A DNA stretch of 64,000 bases from Agapetus fuscipes (Eukaryota > Arthropoda > Insecta > Trichoptera > Glossosomatidae): NCBI GenBank assembly GCA_951799405.1, contig OX637344.1, positions 4,278,001 through 4,342,000 of the forward strand, in the 5' to 3' direction. The first letter of the stretch is position 1. The number at the start of each line of letters is the position of its first letter. The translations under genes and the position numbers were made by a program. Shown piece by piece: positions 52,378 through 62,878 of this stretch. Under the pieces are notes generated by a model that made no database searches, was not told the origin of the DNA, and saw nothing but the letters and a program-made list of their open reading frames with translations.

Positions 52378-52554
52378 TAGGGGTATTGAAGAAAATTTTC
52401 GTTACTCGGGCTTGGAATTCTCAAACTTAGCTAAGTGACTTCACACTGAATGGCATAACCAAACTTTTGAGAACCGCGAAGGTAGTTTTTTTCAGTCTGA
52501 AGTCACAAAAGTCATGTTTGAAATACTATTAATTTATTTGTGTAGGTAGGAAAA

Positions 52555-52622
52555 ATCCAAAAAAAGTGAAGCATTTTTTACAGTACGGCTGGTCAGTCTC
52601 ATACCAGCCTATAAGTCAAACA
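52555..52622 (-). repeat. family R fragment, 5' end
   Basis: TTTACAGTACGGCTGGTCAG to CAGCCTATAAGTCAAAC. Confidence 0.75.
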
Positions 52623-52734
52623 GCTAGATTCAGCATTCCAAGACCAAGAGGTGAAAACTCTCTAAAAGTAAAGCATTCGGTACATATTATCTAGATTTTC
52701 AGCAGTAACTGTGTGAAAGTTCATTTTAATAGAT

Positions 52735-52935
52735 TAAAATAAATATCGCTTTGTTTTAATTCACATGAGTTTATTTTTGTACACGACCAGTTTCGGAAGA
52801 AGCAGTACCTCATCTTCAGGTGTAAAAAGAAAAAGTTTTTATTTACACCTGAAGATGGGAGGTACTGCTTCTCCCTAAACTGGTCGTGTACAAAAATAAC
52901 TCATTCGAATTAAAACAAAGCAATTTTTATTTTAA
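52735..52935. mobile_element. Penelope-like fold-back, third sequence type
   Basis: TTGTACACGACCAGTTTCGG...CTCATCTTCAGGTGTAAA is mirrored by TTTACACCTGAAGATGGGAG...AAACTGGTCGTGTACAA. The left core keeps CGAAAC; the right core reads CTAAAC, so only one keeps GAAA. Confidence 0.65.
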
Positions 52936-53146
52936 TCCATTCGGTACATTCTCCTCCCGTCTACGCAAAAAATAAGAAATATTGACGATTTAGACGAAGA
53001 AAGTTTTCTTGTAGGTACTTGTTTTCTTATCTTTTCTCGGCGTACAAACGTCACACTCATATGGCACTACGGTCCTTAGCAATAAAAAAACAAAATATTT
53101 TATTTTGTCTTTTCCGTAGCAACCTGGCCGTGCGACGACACTGAAA

Positions 53147-53288
53147 CTGTAACTGTAACTCTGTCGTCATAAAACTAGAGGTGGCCGTCTGCAGAGCTGC
53201 CTCGATTTCTTCCTGTCCTTACAAGCCTCTTTCAATTCAGTCATATCCATCACATTTTTCATACATTTTCTTCTTTAACACTCAAATT
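53147..53288 (-). pseudogene. LINE-B 3' terminus
   Basis: Minus strand: MKNVMDMTELKEACKDRKK-like codons with substitutions, GGCCACCTCTAGTTTTATGA and the (ACAGTT)n tail. Confidence 0.75.
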
Positions 53289-53611
53289 TTTGTCAATGTG
53301 CAGACATAATTAAGTTAATCATTTTCCAAGCTCCCTCTTTCAAATTGGGTTTATATGAAGTCTGTCTGAAATAAGAATATTATTTACTGAGATATGAAGT
53401 ACGGTTACTTTAAAGTGCAAGAAATTTCATCTCTTTCGCGTCTCAAAAAGGAGTTGGTAGAGTTAAAACTAGTATACGCGGACTCCCAGCAAACAGGGAG
53501 GGCCTTAAAAACGGGAAGAGACTAACAACGATAGCGTGCATGTTTGAGCAAAGCAAAAGCGAAAAAAAAAAATTCAATATATTTTTATGTTTTTACGCGG
53601 GTCAGCGGGTA
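53289..53611. other. unassigned stretch
   Basis: Nothing recognised. Confidence 0.45.
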
Positions 53612-53925
53612 CCTAGGTCTTCCCCTTCCACGCTTACCTATTACATTCATTTTATGCACTTTTTTGTCCTGTCTTTATTCATCCTTTCATCACACTTCTT
53701 TGAGCTTTCACTCTCACGGTTTTTTTTACTCCACATTCATTCCAAACCCATTCGTTTCTCACTCTATCTTTCAGTGTTTTTCCTGTCATACTTCTCAAAT
53801 GAGCGATTTCCACGGTGCATACCTTATACTTCTCTTTCATTCAGCGTCCACGACTCGCTTCCATACATCAGGGTCGGCAACAATATACAATTGTGTATCG
53901 CCATTTTCATTTTAGTTGTTTTAAA
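53612..53925 (-). pseudogene. LINE-A/B-type protein remnant
   Basis: Minus strand reads MKMAIHNCILLPTLMYGSES and WTLNEREV, then a broken region with VRNEWV-like codons near 53750 and KRGRGRPR at about 53612-53635. It is a third sequence variant of the same reverse transcriptase C-terminal region. The 134-codon plus frame across it is a shadow. Confidence 0.7.
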
Positions 53926-54002
53926 AAATGCACACATATATACAATCGCCGCAACGTAAGTGATATTTGTTACCTGCCGCTTTGAGCATCCTGTACATTT
54001 CT

Positions 54003-54380
54003 GTACCTTAGAGCATAAACAACGGAAGTCCACTTTTTTGTGTTTTTGAGTTAATGATGCAGAAATTATTATAATTAGCTGTTCTATAAGTGGTAAAAAT
54101 ATTGGAGTCCTCGGACTCATAGTTACTGAGATATCAAGTGTAATAAATATGGGATGCACATATAAATGCGAGCATAAACCACGGAAGTTCCACATACGTT
54201 GTTCACATTACTTCATATTAAATAAATATCGATAAAAGAAGATAAACAGTTTTTACAGATCAAAAATATCTCGTCCAGTTTAGAAGTTATGATGGTTTTA
54301 TAAAAGTGCACATTTTCACTAAAACTCGTCTCCTGCACATTTTACTAAATGTGACTACCGTTGTTTATGCTCTAAGGTAC
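54003..54380. mobile_element. TIR element of about 378 bp
   Basis: Ends GTACCTTAGAGCATAAACAA and TTGTTTATGCTCTAAGGTAC are exact inverted repeats. A second GAGCATAAACCACGGAAGTT sits inside at about 54170. Non-coding; related to 12600-12795. Confidence 0.8.
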
Positions 54381-54585
54381 AGATTTTCTACCCTACTGTA
54401 CTCCACCCCCATCCACTAGTGACTAGCAGAAGAGACTCTCCCAGCGTGAATAGACCACGGAGACTTCATCAGCTTCAAAGCCCTCCATCCCCAGCGTCTC
54501 CGCGGCTTTCATTTATTAAGTATCTAATGGGGCGATGCACACGGTGCGAGTCCTAGTAGCTAGTAATGAGTGGAGAGTAAAAGGG

Positions 54586-54990
54586 AAATTTCACTGTTTT
54601 TTTTTTCTTGTCGATTAAATTCGTTTTTATTTGCTTATCACTAAACTTCTTGAATTTAATTTTTTGTAGTTTTTTTAACAGAGTTATTTAAGTATGTTAA
54701 AAAATGAAGATTGAATTTACGCGCCAAAATGATCTTTGGATTGAATTGTCGTATGTGACGTCATTTTCTTTATTCATCTTATAGCCAGCGACTAGCAGCG
54801 TTGTCAATACAAGAAAATGACGTCACGTGGGCTACAAATTCCGTTGACGGATCGCATATATCCGTTTCGAAGTTCTTTTTCAAATGTAAAATCATACTAC
54901 TTTATTTGGACTTGAAATTAGGACCTTGTTAAGATGCTTATCGTAATCTATGAAAATTATGCACTTTTTACCGAACTCCTCACTATTGCG
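54586..54990. repeat. second copy of the 18255-18685 repeat
   Basis: Same block order; TGACGTCA-type sites at both GTGACGTCATTTTC and AATGACGTCACG. Confidence 0.8.
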
Positions 54991-55439
54991 AATACCCTAT
55001 TCAGGTAGAGATATGATCCTTATTTTATACCAATGTAATATTAAAAATTAAAAACATTGTCTAAAGTTTGTATGTATTTACGGAGTGAAAAATATTTTTT
55101 AAACATAAATTAAAAATAAGTTGAATAAACAAAGCATACTCTTTATTTTCACTATTTTTGAGTCTTGAGTTTTGAAATGTCTACAGGCTTTTAGATTTTA
55201 TCATAATTACACTTTCTCTTTCCTGCCTAGACTTTCAATCTTTTTGTTGCTTTCTACCTCAGTAAGCCTTAAAGATGGACGGATAAAGTCCAATAGTGCT
55301 TAGGCGTTTAGACTCAAAAACAGGGAAAATAAAAGGAATGTTAAAAATGTTTACAAACTAGCTTAAAGTTTTAAACTATGTTAAAAAACTAACTAGAAAG
55401 TCTTTTAAAAACTTCTCAAAACCCAAGACTTCGTCCCGA
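54991..55439. other. unassigned stretch
   Basis: AT-rich; nothing recognised. Confidence 0.5.
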
Positions 55440-55503
55440 AAACATAGCAAGCCCCCTTGAAGTAACAATTGATCACAAAACCGCGCTACAAGTCATCATC
55501 ATG
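55440..55503 (+). repeat. L2-like 3' tail fragment
   Basis: CAAGCCCCCTTGAAGTAACA...AAAACCGCGCTACAAGTC and (ATC)n. Confidence 0.6.
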
Positions 55504-55695
55504 TTTTTTTTTTTTCATAAAAAAAGTTATTTTTTATTAATGTTCAAAAAAATGTTTGAAAAATCAATACATTTAAAGTTGAAAATTGAATCTAAAATTG
55601 ACTCCGCAAATTTTTTGTACTCTTTTCCTAGCGGACCAACATAGTGAGCTGATCATGAAGATCATTGCCAATTTAAGTACAATTCGTTAAATTAT

Positions 55696-56525
55696 ATCTA
55701 TAATAATCTATAATCTAAGTTGCAAGGATATATTCATTTAAAGCTCTCAGATGTATGCCCACAAACCAACAAGTGTAGTTCGCGCTTACAAATGCTGAAT
55801 GTGTACTTACAAATAAAATCCAAACCTCAAATGAACATAAGCCCCACAACTTTTGCCGACCTTCCCTGAAACAGGGGTGACATTGGCAAAGTGAACCATT
55901 TTTTACAGTATGGGTGGTCAGCCTCATACCAACCTATAAGTCAAGGAATATGAATAATAAATTACATTTAAATATAAAAAAGAACAAAACCTTACAAAGA
56001 AATCTATACAAAAAAAGTCAAAAATTTCCTATGCAAAAAATGTAGCAAAGAATACACCAACATTAGAAATCAACATTGCAGATTAGCCGCCACTTCTTCC
56101 TGTCCTTGCATACTTCTTTCATTTCATCCAGAGTCATAACCTTTTTCATACAAGTCCTCCTTTTATTATGACTCTGGATATCCCATTCATTCGCTATTTC
56201 AGAGATTTGATCCTTCCATACTTTTCTCGGTCTTCCTCTACCACGACATCCATCTATTCTAGCAACATATACTTTCTTCGTCAATCTTTCATCACTCATT
56301 CTCTCCAAATGCCCGAACCATCTTAACATACTTCTTTTTTAATCTTCACTTTCACACTTTCCCTTACACCACATTCTTCTCTTACAAAATCATCCCTCAC
56401 CCTGTCACTTCGTTTTTTCCCAATCATACTTCTTAGATAGTCCATCTCTACTGTATGGACTTTACTAATTTCCCTTTCACTCACCGTCCAGGCTTCACTT
56501 CCATACATCAAGGTTGACCAATATG
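55696..56525 (-). pseudogene. LINE-A 3' end, longest copy, with family R terminus
   Basis: The minus strand from about 56522 encodes STLMYGSEAWTVSEREISKV, HTVEMDYLRSMIGKKRSDRV and REECGVRESVKVKIKKEV. After a frame shift near 56330 it continues MLRWFGHLERMSDERLTKKV, GCRGRGRPRKVWKDQISEIA and CKDRKKWRLICNVDF (56063-56329). The UTR (56062-55949) runs straight into CCTTGACTTATAGG and a complete young-subfamily family R unit ending in (ATAGATT)n at 55696. The protein is the reverse transcriptase C-terminus; catalytic core missing. Confidence 0.88.
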
Positions 56526-56974
56526 ACCAGAAATATAAATTATTTACGGCATTCATCACTAAATACGTATTTTCAGCGCGATATAAATGTGAAACATCAC
56601 TTTTTGTGTTAAACAATGGCAACACCTTACACGCCTCAAAAACAGATTAACTTGTATGCACTTGCTACTAGCGTGGTCGGAACGGATCCGCAGTCTCAAT
56701 GTGTCGCCGGACAAAGAAAACAACATCGAGACGCAGAACTAACTAGCGAGCAAGTTACTGGAACCGTGTGTATACACATAACGAGTACACCATTATTGCG
56801 CAACTCAAAGAAAATAATAATTGCTTTTGAGAATGCACAAAACTAGGTGAGACGATCGTTCCTTTGACATATTATTCAAACGCAAAATTTCTAACTTTTT
56901 CTCTTATTGTCGAAAGGTTAGTATTGGCATATTTTATTTCAAGTGACTTTTTTCATGCTCTCGAAGGAGTATCG
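56526..56974. other. unassigned stretch
   Basis: A 76-codon frame (56616-56846) with neutral composition resembles no family I know; could be chance. Confidence 0.4.
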
Positions 56975-57215
56975 TCTGTACTCTAAGTTGCAAATATTAA
57001 TTAAATTTAAGATTCATATTATATGCATTCCATAAGCTATGACGTATAAGTTCGCGCTCACACATGGCGCGTGTGGAACATAAAAAACAAATCTTAAATG
57101 AGCATAAGCCTTGCAACTCTTGCCGCATTCCCTGAAACAGGGGTGGCATTGTAAAAGTAAACTTTTTTTTACAGTATGGGTAGTCAGCCTCATACTAAAC
57201 TATCAGTCAAGGTAG
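56975..57215 (-). repeat. family R copy
   Basis: ACTCTAAGTTGCAAATATTA to ACTAAACTATCAGTCAAGG. Confidence 0.83.
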
Positions 57216-57257
57216 GTAGATTCTGTATTTATTTTGGTATTAGTCAATGAAGGTAGT

Positions 57258-57420
57258 TTTTGTTTTTTTCGAAGCTTGAGTAAACCTTGCTAGTGGTATG
57301 ATTTTGATTTGGTAGACAACACCAAAACGAGAAATCATTTCGGACATTCTTTGTAGGAATCAAACCCTAACCTTCTAGTTTTGGAAGCAAACGTTTTACT
57401 ACATGAGCTATCGAGCGGAC
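57258..57420 (-). repeat. SINE-A 5' part
   Basis: Minus strand: GCTCGATAGCTCATGTAGTA, GGGTTTGATTCC, GAAATGATTTCTCGTTTTGG, GCAAGGTTTACTCAAGCTTC. Confidence 0.72.
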
Positions 57421-57452
57421 TTTGTAGACTTTTTTTTGCTGTTGACAATTTC

Positions 57453-57648
57453 AGGATAATTTATTTGGTAAGCGCTGTTTTGTGTGAATCATGCCTCAAG
57501 AGCCCTCAACATACTAGGTGTTTGATATTCAGCAAGACCAAATTCCTACAAAGCAGAATGCGCCTTTTTTGAAAGGCCCATAGTGTAAATGCAGATATTT
57601 TTTTCAACCTAGCGACGTGCATGTTTGAAAAATAACAAACACCTTTTT
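57453..57648 (-). mobile_element. SINE-B fragment, diverged
   Basis: GGATAATTTATTTGGTAAGC and TGCCTCAAGAGCCCTC mark the L2-like tail; the body is degraded. Confidence 0.65.
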
Positions 57649-57697
57649 TAGTTGACCACAGATAAGTTAATAATTTTGGTAGAAAATAATTAGATTT

Positions 57698-57779
57698 AAT
57701 AAAATACGTAGAATAGGATGTAGTACGTATGTAGTATGTAGTAAAATACGTAGAATAGGACGTAGTAGAATAGGATGTG
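57698..57779 (+). repeat. GTAGAATAGGATGTAGTA tandem repeat
   Basis: Alternating GTAGTATGTAGTAAAATAC and GTAGAATAGGATGTAGTA-like units just before the LINE-B frame. Confidence 0.65.
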
Positions 57780-58375
57780 TAAGGGCAAGCAAGTGGTCGG
57801 TGCAATAGGAAGAATAGCAAAGAACAAGCGATTGACGATGGATCTGAGAATGGCGGTACACAATGGCATATTGTTACCGACTTTGATGTATGGAAGTGAA
57901 GCATGGACAGTGAATGATAGCGAAATGAGTAAAGTATGTACGGTGGAAATGAAGCATTTGAGAAGCATGACAGGAAAAACTCTGAGGGATAGAGTTAGGA
58001 ATGAATGGGTAAAAAAAGAATGTAATTTGAAAGAGGATGTGAAGGTTAAGGTACAAAAGAATGTGATGAGATGGTTTGGGCATGTGGAAAGAATGAACGA
58101 TGATAGACTGACAAAGTATGTATACAAAGAAAGTGTGAAAGGAAAAAGAGGGAAGGGACGACCGAGAAAAGTATGGAGTGATCAGATTGAGGAGATTGTG
58201 AAAGAATGGGATATACAAAGTGAGCGTAAAAGAAGAAAATGCATGAAAATGGTGATGGATATGAATGAATTGAAAGAGGTATGTAAGGATAGGAAAAAAT
58301 GGAGGCAACTCTGCAGAGGCTCTGGCCACCCCTAGCGGAATGGCGACAGAGTTACAGTTACAGTTACAGTAAAAC
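57775..58375 (+). CDS. LINE-B: C-terminal part of reverse transcriptase protein (57775-58335)
   Basis: The best-preserved LINE frame of this type, 186 codons and uninterrupted. Residues about 31-45 are GILLPTLMYGSEAWT; about 56-75 TVEMKHLRSMTGKTLRDRVR; about 99-107 RWFGHVERM; about 118-134 the KESVKGKRGKGRPRKVW basic stretch. It ends DRKKWRQLCRGSGHP. In the insect LINEs I know with this signature, the segment lies downstream of the reverse transcriptase core and YADD box, absent here. The apparent ATG is a chance codon beyond a tandem repeat. The 3' end is GGCCACCCCTAGCGGAATGG, CGACAGAG and (TTACAG)n. Clade not assigned. Seven or more shorter copies lie in the window. Confidence 0.88.
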
Positions 58376-58514
58376 AAATGTTTAATTAATTTGCAGCACC
58401 TATTTCAATTAATTAATTCGACTTTTAATGAAAACCGATTTTAGGGGCCCGCTTTTCACAATTTTACGATCAAATTCATTTTAAATTAATTTTGATTAAA
58501 TCCAGCTTTTGTTA

Positions 58515-59095
58515 TCTATATAATCTATAATCTAAGTTGCAAGGATATATTCATTCAAAGCTCTCAGATGTATGCCCACAAACAAACACGTGTAGTTCGC
58601 GCTTACAAATGCTGATTATGTACTTACAAATAAAATCCAAACCTCAAATGAACATAAGCCCTGCAACTCTTGCCGACATTCCCTGAAACAGGGGTGACAT
58701 TGGCAAAGTGAACCATTTTTTACAGTATGGGTGGTCAGCCTCATACCAACCTATAAGTCAAGGAATACGAGTAAAAAATAACATTTAAGTATAAGAAAAC
58801 AACAAAACCTTAAAAATAAATCTATACAAAAAAAGTAAAAAAAAAGAAATGTCTTATGCAAAAAATGTAGCAAGCCAATAAACCAACATTAAAAATCAGC
58901 ATTGCAGATTAGCCGCCACTTCTTCCTGTCCTTGCATACTTCTTTCATTTCATCCAGAGTCATAACCTTTTTCATACAAGTCCTCCTTTTATTATGACTC
59001 TGGATATCCCATTCATTCGCTATTTCAGAGATTTGATCCTTCCATACTTTTCTCGGTCTTCCTCTACCACGACATCCATCTATTCTATTCTATTC
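58515..59095 (-). pseudogene. LINE-A 3' end with family R terminus
   Basis: The minus strand from 59085 encodes DGCRGRGRPRKVWKDQISEI to the C-terminus (about 58906), with the same codons as 56063. The UTR joins CCTTGACTTATAGG at 58762 and a full young-subfamily family R unit with (ATAGATT)n. The 5' truncation is at a (TATTC)n run. Confidence 0.87.
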
Positions 59096-59267
59096 TATTG
59101 TTATGATTATAAATTAACAGAGAAATTAACACAATGACACGAAAAATTGTTCTTCTTTATTTTTTTTAATATTGCTCAAAGGTTGAAAAGCATAGGAAAA
59201 TTGATAAAGTAATTTTATGTATATACATATTTTGTTTTTCATTTTAAATTATTGACACTAATATGCC

Positions 59268-59520
59268 TTTATTTATAGTTGTTTTGAAGCTGACCATCTT
59301 TTAAGTAAAAAAATGTTCACTTTTCCAATGCCATCCTTTCAGGAAAGATCGGCAAAAGTTGCAGGGTGTATGTTCATTTAAGGTTTAGATTTTAATTTGT
59401 AAGTACACGTGCAGCATTTGTCAACACTAACTTTAAGCTTACACTGTCTATTTATGGGCATGCACTAAATATGAATTTCAAATGTTGATATTGATATATC
59501 TTTGCAACTTAGATTATTAT
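59268..59520 (+). repeat. family R copy, diverged
   Basis: TTTATAGTTGTTTTGAAGCT to GCAACTTAGATTATTATTAT. Confidence 0.8.
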
Positions 59521-60183
59521 TATTACACTGTCTTGCTTAATTTTTGTCAATAACGTTTAATTTGCGAAATTATGACATTCTTAAATGATTTTCTTTGGAC
59601 ATAATATATTTTTTTGTCAATTTTAAATGTAGGTAGTATATGTAAACTTTAAAATTCTCTGTACTTTGTTCAAGAATATTCAGTGGCGTCTTTTTTTACC
59701 TGTCAGTTTTTTTTAAGGTACTAAATGTCAGCCTTTATGTATCAAAGAGAGTTTTTTCAGCTTTTAAATGTACTTTTGTTAATATAAGACAAGAACGAAA
59801 AAAATGCTGTCCTAAGCAATGAGCTATAAAATAGAGGGGTAGAAACTAACATACGGCATTGATACATACTTTGGGGCACAGTTGTCCCCAGTCCTGTCAA
59901 AAACAACAATTTAAAAATCATGTTCTTACATGTTGAATTCTGTGTTTTCTTGTTTTATTGTGTTTCGACACCCAATAATTACACATGCCACAATGTCTTC
60001 AAATAATGCCTTTTACGTTGACAAAAAAAATGACAAATTACCGATCAAAAGAAGCCATTAATTCGCAATGTTGCCAATTTTCTAGAAATATTCTTACATT
60101 CACCCCAGATTTTTCGTACACATGGAAATGCAACTGTGAAGTTATATGTTCTCCTTCTTACTAAGGACCTTTTTCGTAAAAAA
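59521..60183. other. unassigned stretch
   Basis: CTGTCAGTTTTTTTTAAGG...TAAATGTCAG at 59700 resembles 60655-60690. 59836-59920 shares short blocks with 23686 and 24160. No gene. Confidence 0.45.
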
Positions 60184-60511
60184 ACCTAAGTAAGCAACAC
60201 ATTTAGTGTAATTTCTTGCCGCTTTATCCCAGAAGAGTTTCGTATGTGGCAAGTGGAACCTATTATTTTAACAGGTAAGGGGGCCAGCCTTTCGCCTACT
60301 ACTTCAATTGAAGTGGGGGCTTCCCAGTTCCCGAGGGGGCTGGTACTCATTTCTTGTGAAGGCTGAGTAAACCTTACCGGTATTTTATTTTGGGGTTTGA
60401 AATGAACACCGAAACGGGAAATCATTTCTGACACCCTCGCCTCGGTGGGATTCGAACCCGGGCTCATGGCATGGAATGCAAGCCCTCTACCAACTGAGCT
60501 ATCGACCGGAC
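60184..60511 (-). mobile_element. SINE-A, near complete
   Basis: Minus strand: CCGGTCGATAGCTCAGTTGG, GGGTTCGAATCCCACCGAGG, GAAATGATTTCCCGTTTCGG, both body hairpins (second arm CCACTTCAATTGAAGTAG) and the AAACTCTTCTGGGATAAAGC end. Confidence 0.88.
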
Positions 60512-60936
60512 GTTAGTAAGTTGAGACAAATATATAATGTATATTTTCTTTAAAATAATTTTTAGTCCATATCATAAGTCAATGGTTCAAATAATGTATT
60601 CTTTTGGTTTTTTGTTTCATAAAATTAGAACCTGCGGCGCATTCGTGACTGAATTTTTTTCAGCTGTCAGTTTTTTTTGTATTAAATGTCAGAAAATGTA
60701 GATCGAAAAACACGTCAAGAGGATGGAAAACAAAGTAATAAAGCAACATAATAATAATCCGGGGAGAAATGTATGCTCGCGGGTCGTATATTTCGATTCT
60801 GTCATTCACCATTTTATCTAGACAGCCAAATGAGAAATGTTTCCAAATAAAGGGTTGATGTGTACATCCTTTACAGCACAGCCTGGGTAAAATACGTGTT
60901 TGATTCTCAAGGTTTTTTCATGGTGGTACTACAATC
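60512..60936. other. unassigned stretch
   Basis: Nothing recognised beyond the short CTGTCAGTTTTTTTT repeat. Confidence 0.45.
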
Positions 60937-61075
60937 TATTATTTAAGTTGCAAAGATCCGACACGTGTTAGTTGCTGAATGCCGACCTTCCCTGAAACAG
61001 GGGGGCATTAACAAAGTGAACAATTTTTTTTACAGTATGGGTGGTCAGCCTCATACCTACCTATTAGTTAACACA
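60937..61075 (-). repeat. family R copy with deletion
   Basis: ATTTAAGTTGCAAAGATCCG, a deletion, then CCTTCCCTGAAACAGGGGGG to CATACCTACCTATTAG. Confidence 0.78.
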
Positions 61076-61260
61076 ATGTTTGGAGAGCATGCATTTGCAG
61101 TTGCTGGTCCTCTGGCCTGGAACCACCTGTCACATCATGTGAGAGAGCTAGAGGACCATGGAAAGTTCCGGAATGCACTGAAGAGTTGTACAAGCACAAG
61201 CGCCCTTGGAGTGACTGCATCACAAAACGGCGCTATAAAATAATCATCAACTCATCATCA
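61076..61260 (+). pseudogene. L2-like LINE C-terminal fragment
   Basis: NTMFGEHAFAVAGPLAWNHL then SHHVRELEDHGKFRNALKS, with a shift before the end. Tail AGCGCCCTTGGAGTGACTGC, AACGGCGCTATAAAATAATC and (ATC)n. It closely follows a family R 5' end. Confidence 0.8.
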
Positions 61261-61284
61261 TCATTACTTAAGAAATACAAACAA

Positions 61285-61400
61285 TTAATAGGAAAATTGC
61301 AATGACAAAAAAATGGTTGTTGATGTGCAATGTTGGCGGCTATGGCCTATAGATTTTAAATGTTTATTTTAATTTGAAAATTATTTCTTGGTATATATTT
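61285..61400 (+). repeat. LINE-A UTR fragment without family R
   Basis: AAAAAATGGTTGTTGATGTG, CAATGTTGGCGGCTATGGC and AATGTTTATTTTAATTTGAA match the 50150-50230 region. Confidence 0.55.
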
Positions 61401-61635
61401 TTTGTTTTGGTGAATTTCAGTGAAGCCGAAAACACTGAAATTCTCTAACAAACGATTCATATAAATATCCGGTTATTTTTATTATTTAAGTTATTTTACA
61501 AAAAAACATATCTCTTTACTAAAAAAACCTTAGTCCTCAATCTAATTATGAAACAAGCATTTAATATTAAGGCTTTTTTTTGAGGGATTTCTTACATTGC
61601 ACGGTTGATTGTAACACCTTCGAGAGGTGTACCCT

Positions 61636-61809
61636 AAGTACGAGTTGCAAAACTTGAGTAAAGTTTACGGAAATTGAACTTGATTTTCTTCATCAACTCT
61701 TTTGCTAAGACATAAAGTGTAAGAAACAAAAACGGCAGATTTTGGGAGAAATCACTCTTTAATATTTTCCGTAAACTTTACTTTTCTCAAGTTTTGTAAC
61801 TCGTACTAA
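61636..61809. mobile_element. fold-back MITE, second copy
   Basis: As 42641-42868, but the left arm is shortened after TTTACGGAAATTGAAC. Confidence 0.75.
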
Positions 61810-61819
61810 AGGGTAAAGT

Positions 61820-61990
61820 GCCCCGATGTATACAACTTTGCTATAATTCTCCTCGATTGCGTACCTTAATAGAAGAATGTAGGGAAATTGCAACAGCACA
61901 CCTATTCATTGATATAGTTTTATTTTTTTCCATTTTCGCGATCTAGAGAAGGTTTTTAACGCTACCCCTAGTTTGAGAAACTCAAATATC
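61820..61990. repeat. diverged unit of the 35.2-kb repeat
   Basis: GATTGCGTACC, GGGAAATTGCAACAGCACAC and CGCGATCTAGAGAAGGTTTT match blocks at 35250-35350. Confidence 0.45.
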
Positions 61991-62233
61991 GCAAGAGAAC
62001 GATCTGTGATAAAAGTGTAGGCGCCAGAGGGTGCGTTAGGTAAGGAACTACCCATCATACTGGCCATAATATAATCTTTCTACCCTAAATATTATTATAC
62101 TTTTATGATTACTAGCTAGATATAAAGTTATATAGGTAGTAGACATAAAAATAATATAATTAATAAACAGAACAGTTCGTGCCTGAAAAACCTCACCCAC
62201 TTTCGCTTCCCTGCCTTGAATTTTAATCCTTTT
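61991..62233. other. unassigned stretch
   Basis: Nothing recognised. Confidence 0.5.
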
Positions 62234-62351
62234 CAGTGTGATTCACAAAACATTTGATCTACGCTGATCCATAAACCATCTTTTTTTTTGTATGGAAAAT
62301 TCACGTTAGTTGGCGTTTGAGCCATGGATTTTCTGTGTGTGAATAAAACTG
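62234..62351. mobile_element. MITE-T copy, best-preserved ends
   Basis: CAGTGTGATTCACA...TGTGTGAATAAAACTG. The interior is inverted relative to 52260 (GGAAAATTCACGTTAGTTGG). TTT flanks both ends. Confidence 0.7.
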
Positions 62352-62417
62352 TTTGTTTCTTCCACAGTTATCCTCTGAAGAAAAACAGATTAAGTCCGAT
62401 AGCGCTAAGGAATTTAC

Positions 62418-62477
62418 GGTGTTATTCATATACACATAAAGCCCATAGCTCAACCGCCACCTAACGTGAATTTTCCA
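62418..62477. mobile_element. MITE-T fragment
   Basis: GGTGTTATTCATATACACAT and GCTCAACCGCCACCTAACGT; the right half is replaced by other sequence. Confidence 0.6.
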
Positions 62478-62506
62478 ATTCCAACTTTCAAGTAGACATA
62501 GACGCA

Positions 62507-62878
62507 ATGGCCGGTAGCTTCAGTTCCCACAGACCACAGCAAAATATCCCGGAAAACATCTCTCCAGCATCATCAGTAGCGCCGGAGTACCTGCAGGAAC
62601 TGATAATCCGGAAGAGTCTGAGAGTTAGGGAGCTCACTTTGCAATCTGCCGACAGAGCACTAACCACTCTAAGCGTATCATACAGAAAAAGTAGCGCTTT
62701 CGCCATTGCAGGACCGTCCACTTGGAATCAGCTGCCCCCAGAAGTGCGCACCATGGAAGGAAGTGAGAGCTTCAAGAGGGGAATGAAGACTCACTTCTTC
62801 ACCGCCGCGTCAAGGCTGAAAGCGCCCTTGCAGGGGCAGTAGTCGCGAAACAGCGCTCTATAAATCATCATTATCATC
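62507..62878 (+). CDS. L2-like LINE C-terminal fragment (62507-62842)
   Basis: A 111-codon frame. The first 25 or so residues are flank. Then APEYLQELIIRKSLRVRELT, LQSADRALTTLS, AFAIAGPSTWNQLPPEVRTM and SFKRGMKTHFFTAASRLKAP. It belongs with the 13599 copy (shared STWNQLPPEVR and GMKTHFFTAAS) but lacks that copy's premature TAG. A small deletion removes the usual FGN before RAF. The tail has GCGCCCTTGCAGGGGCAGTA, AACAGCGCTCTATAAATC and (ATC)n. No catalytic core. Confidence 0.83.

Noticed and set aside
53540..53959. Overlapping plus frames of 139 and 123 codons
   Set aside because: Antisense to a LINE remnant read on the minus strand (LLPTLMYGSESWT).
57696..58377. 143- and 167-codon minus frames
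   Set aside because: Antisense shadows of the LINE-B coding frame; the same shadow appears opposite other LINE-B copies.
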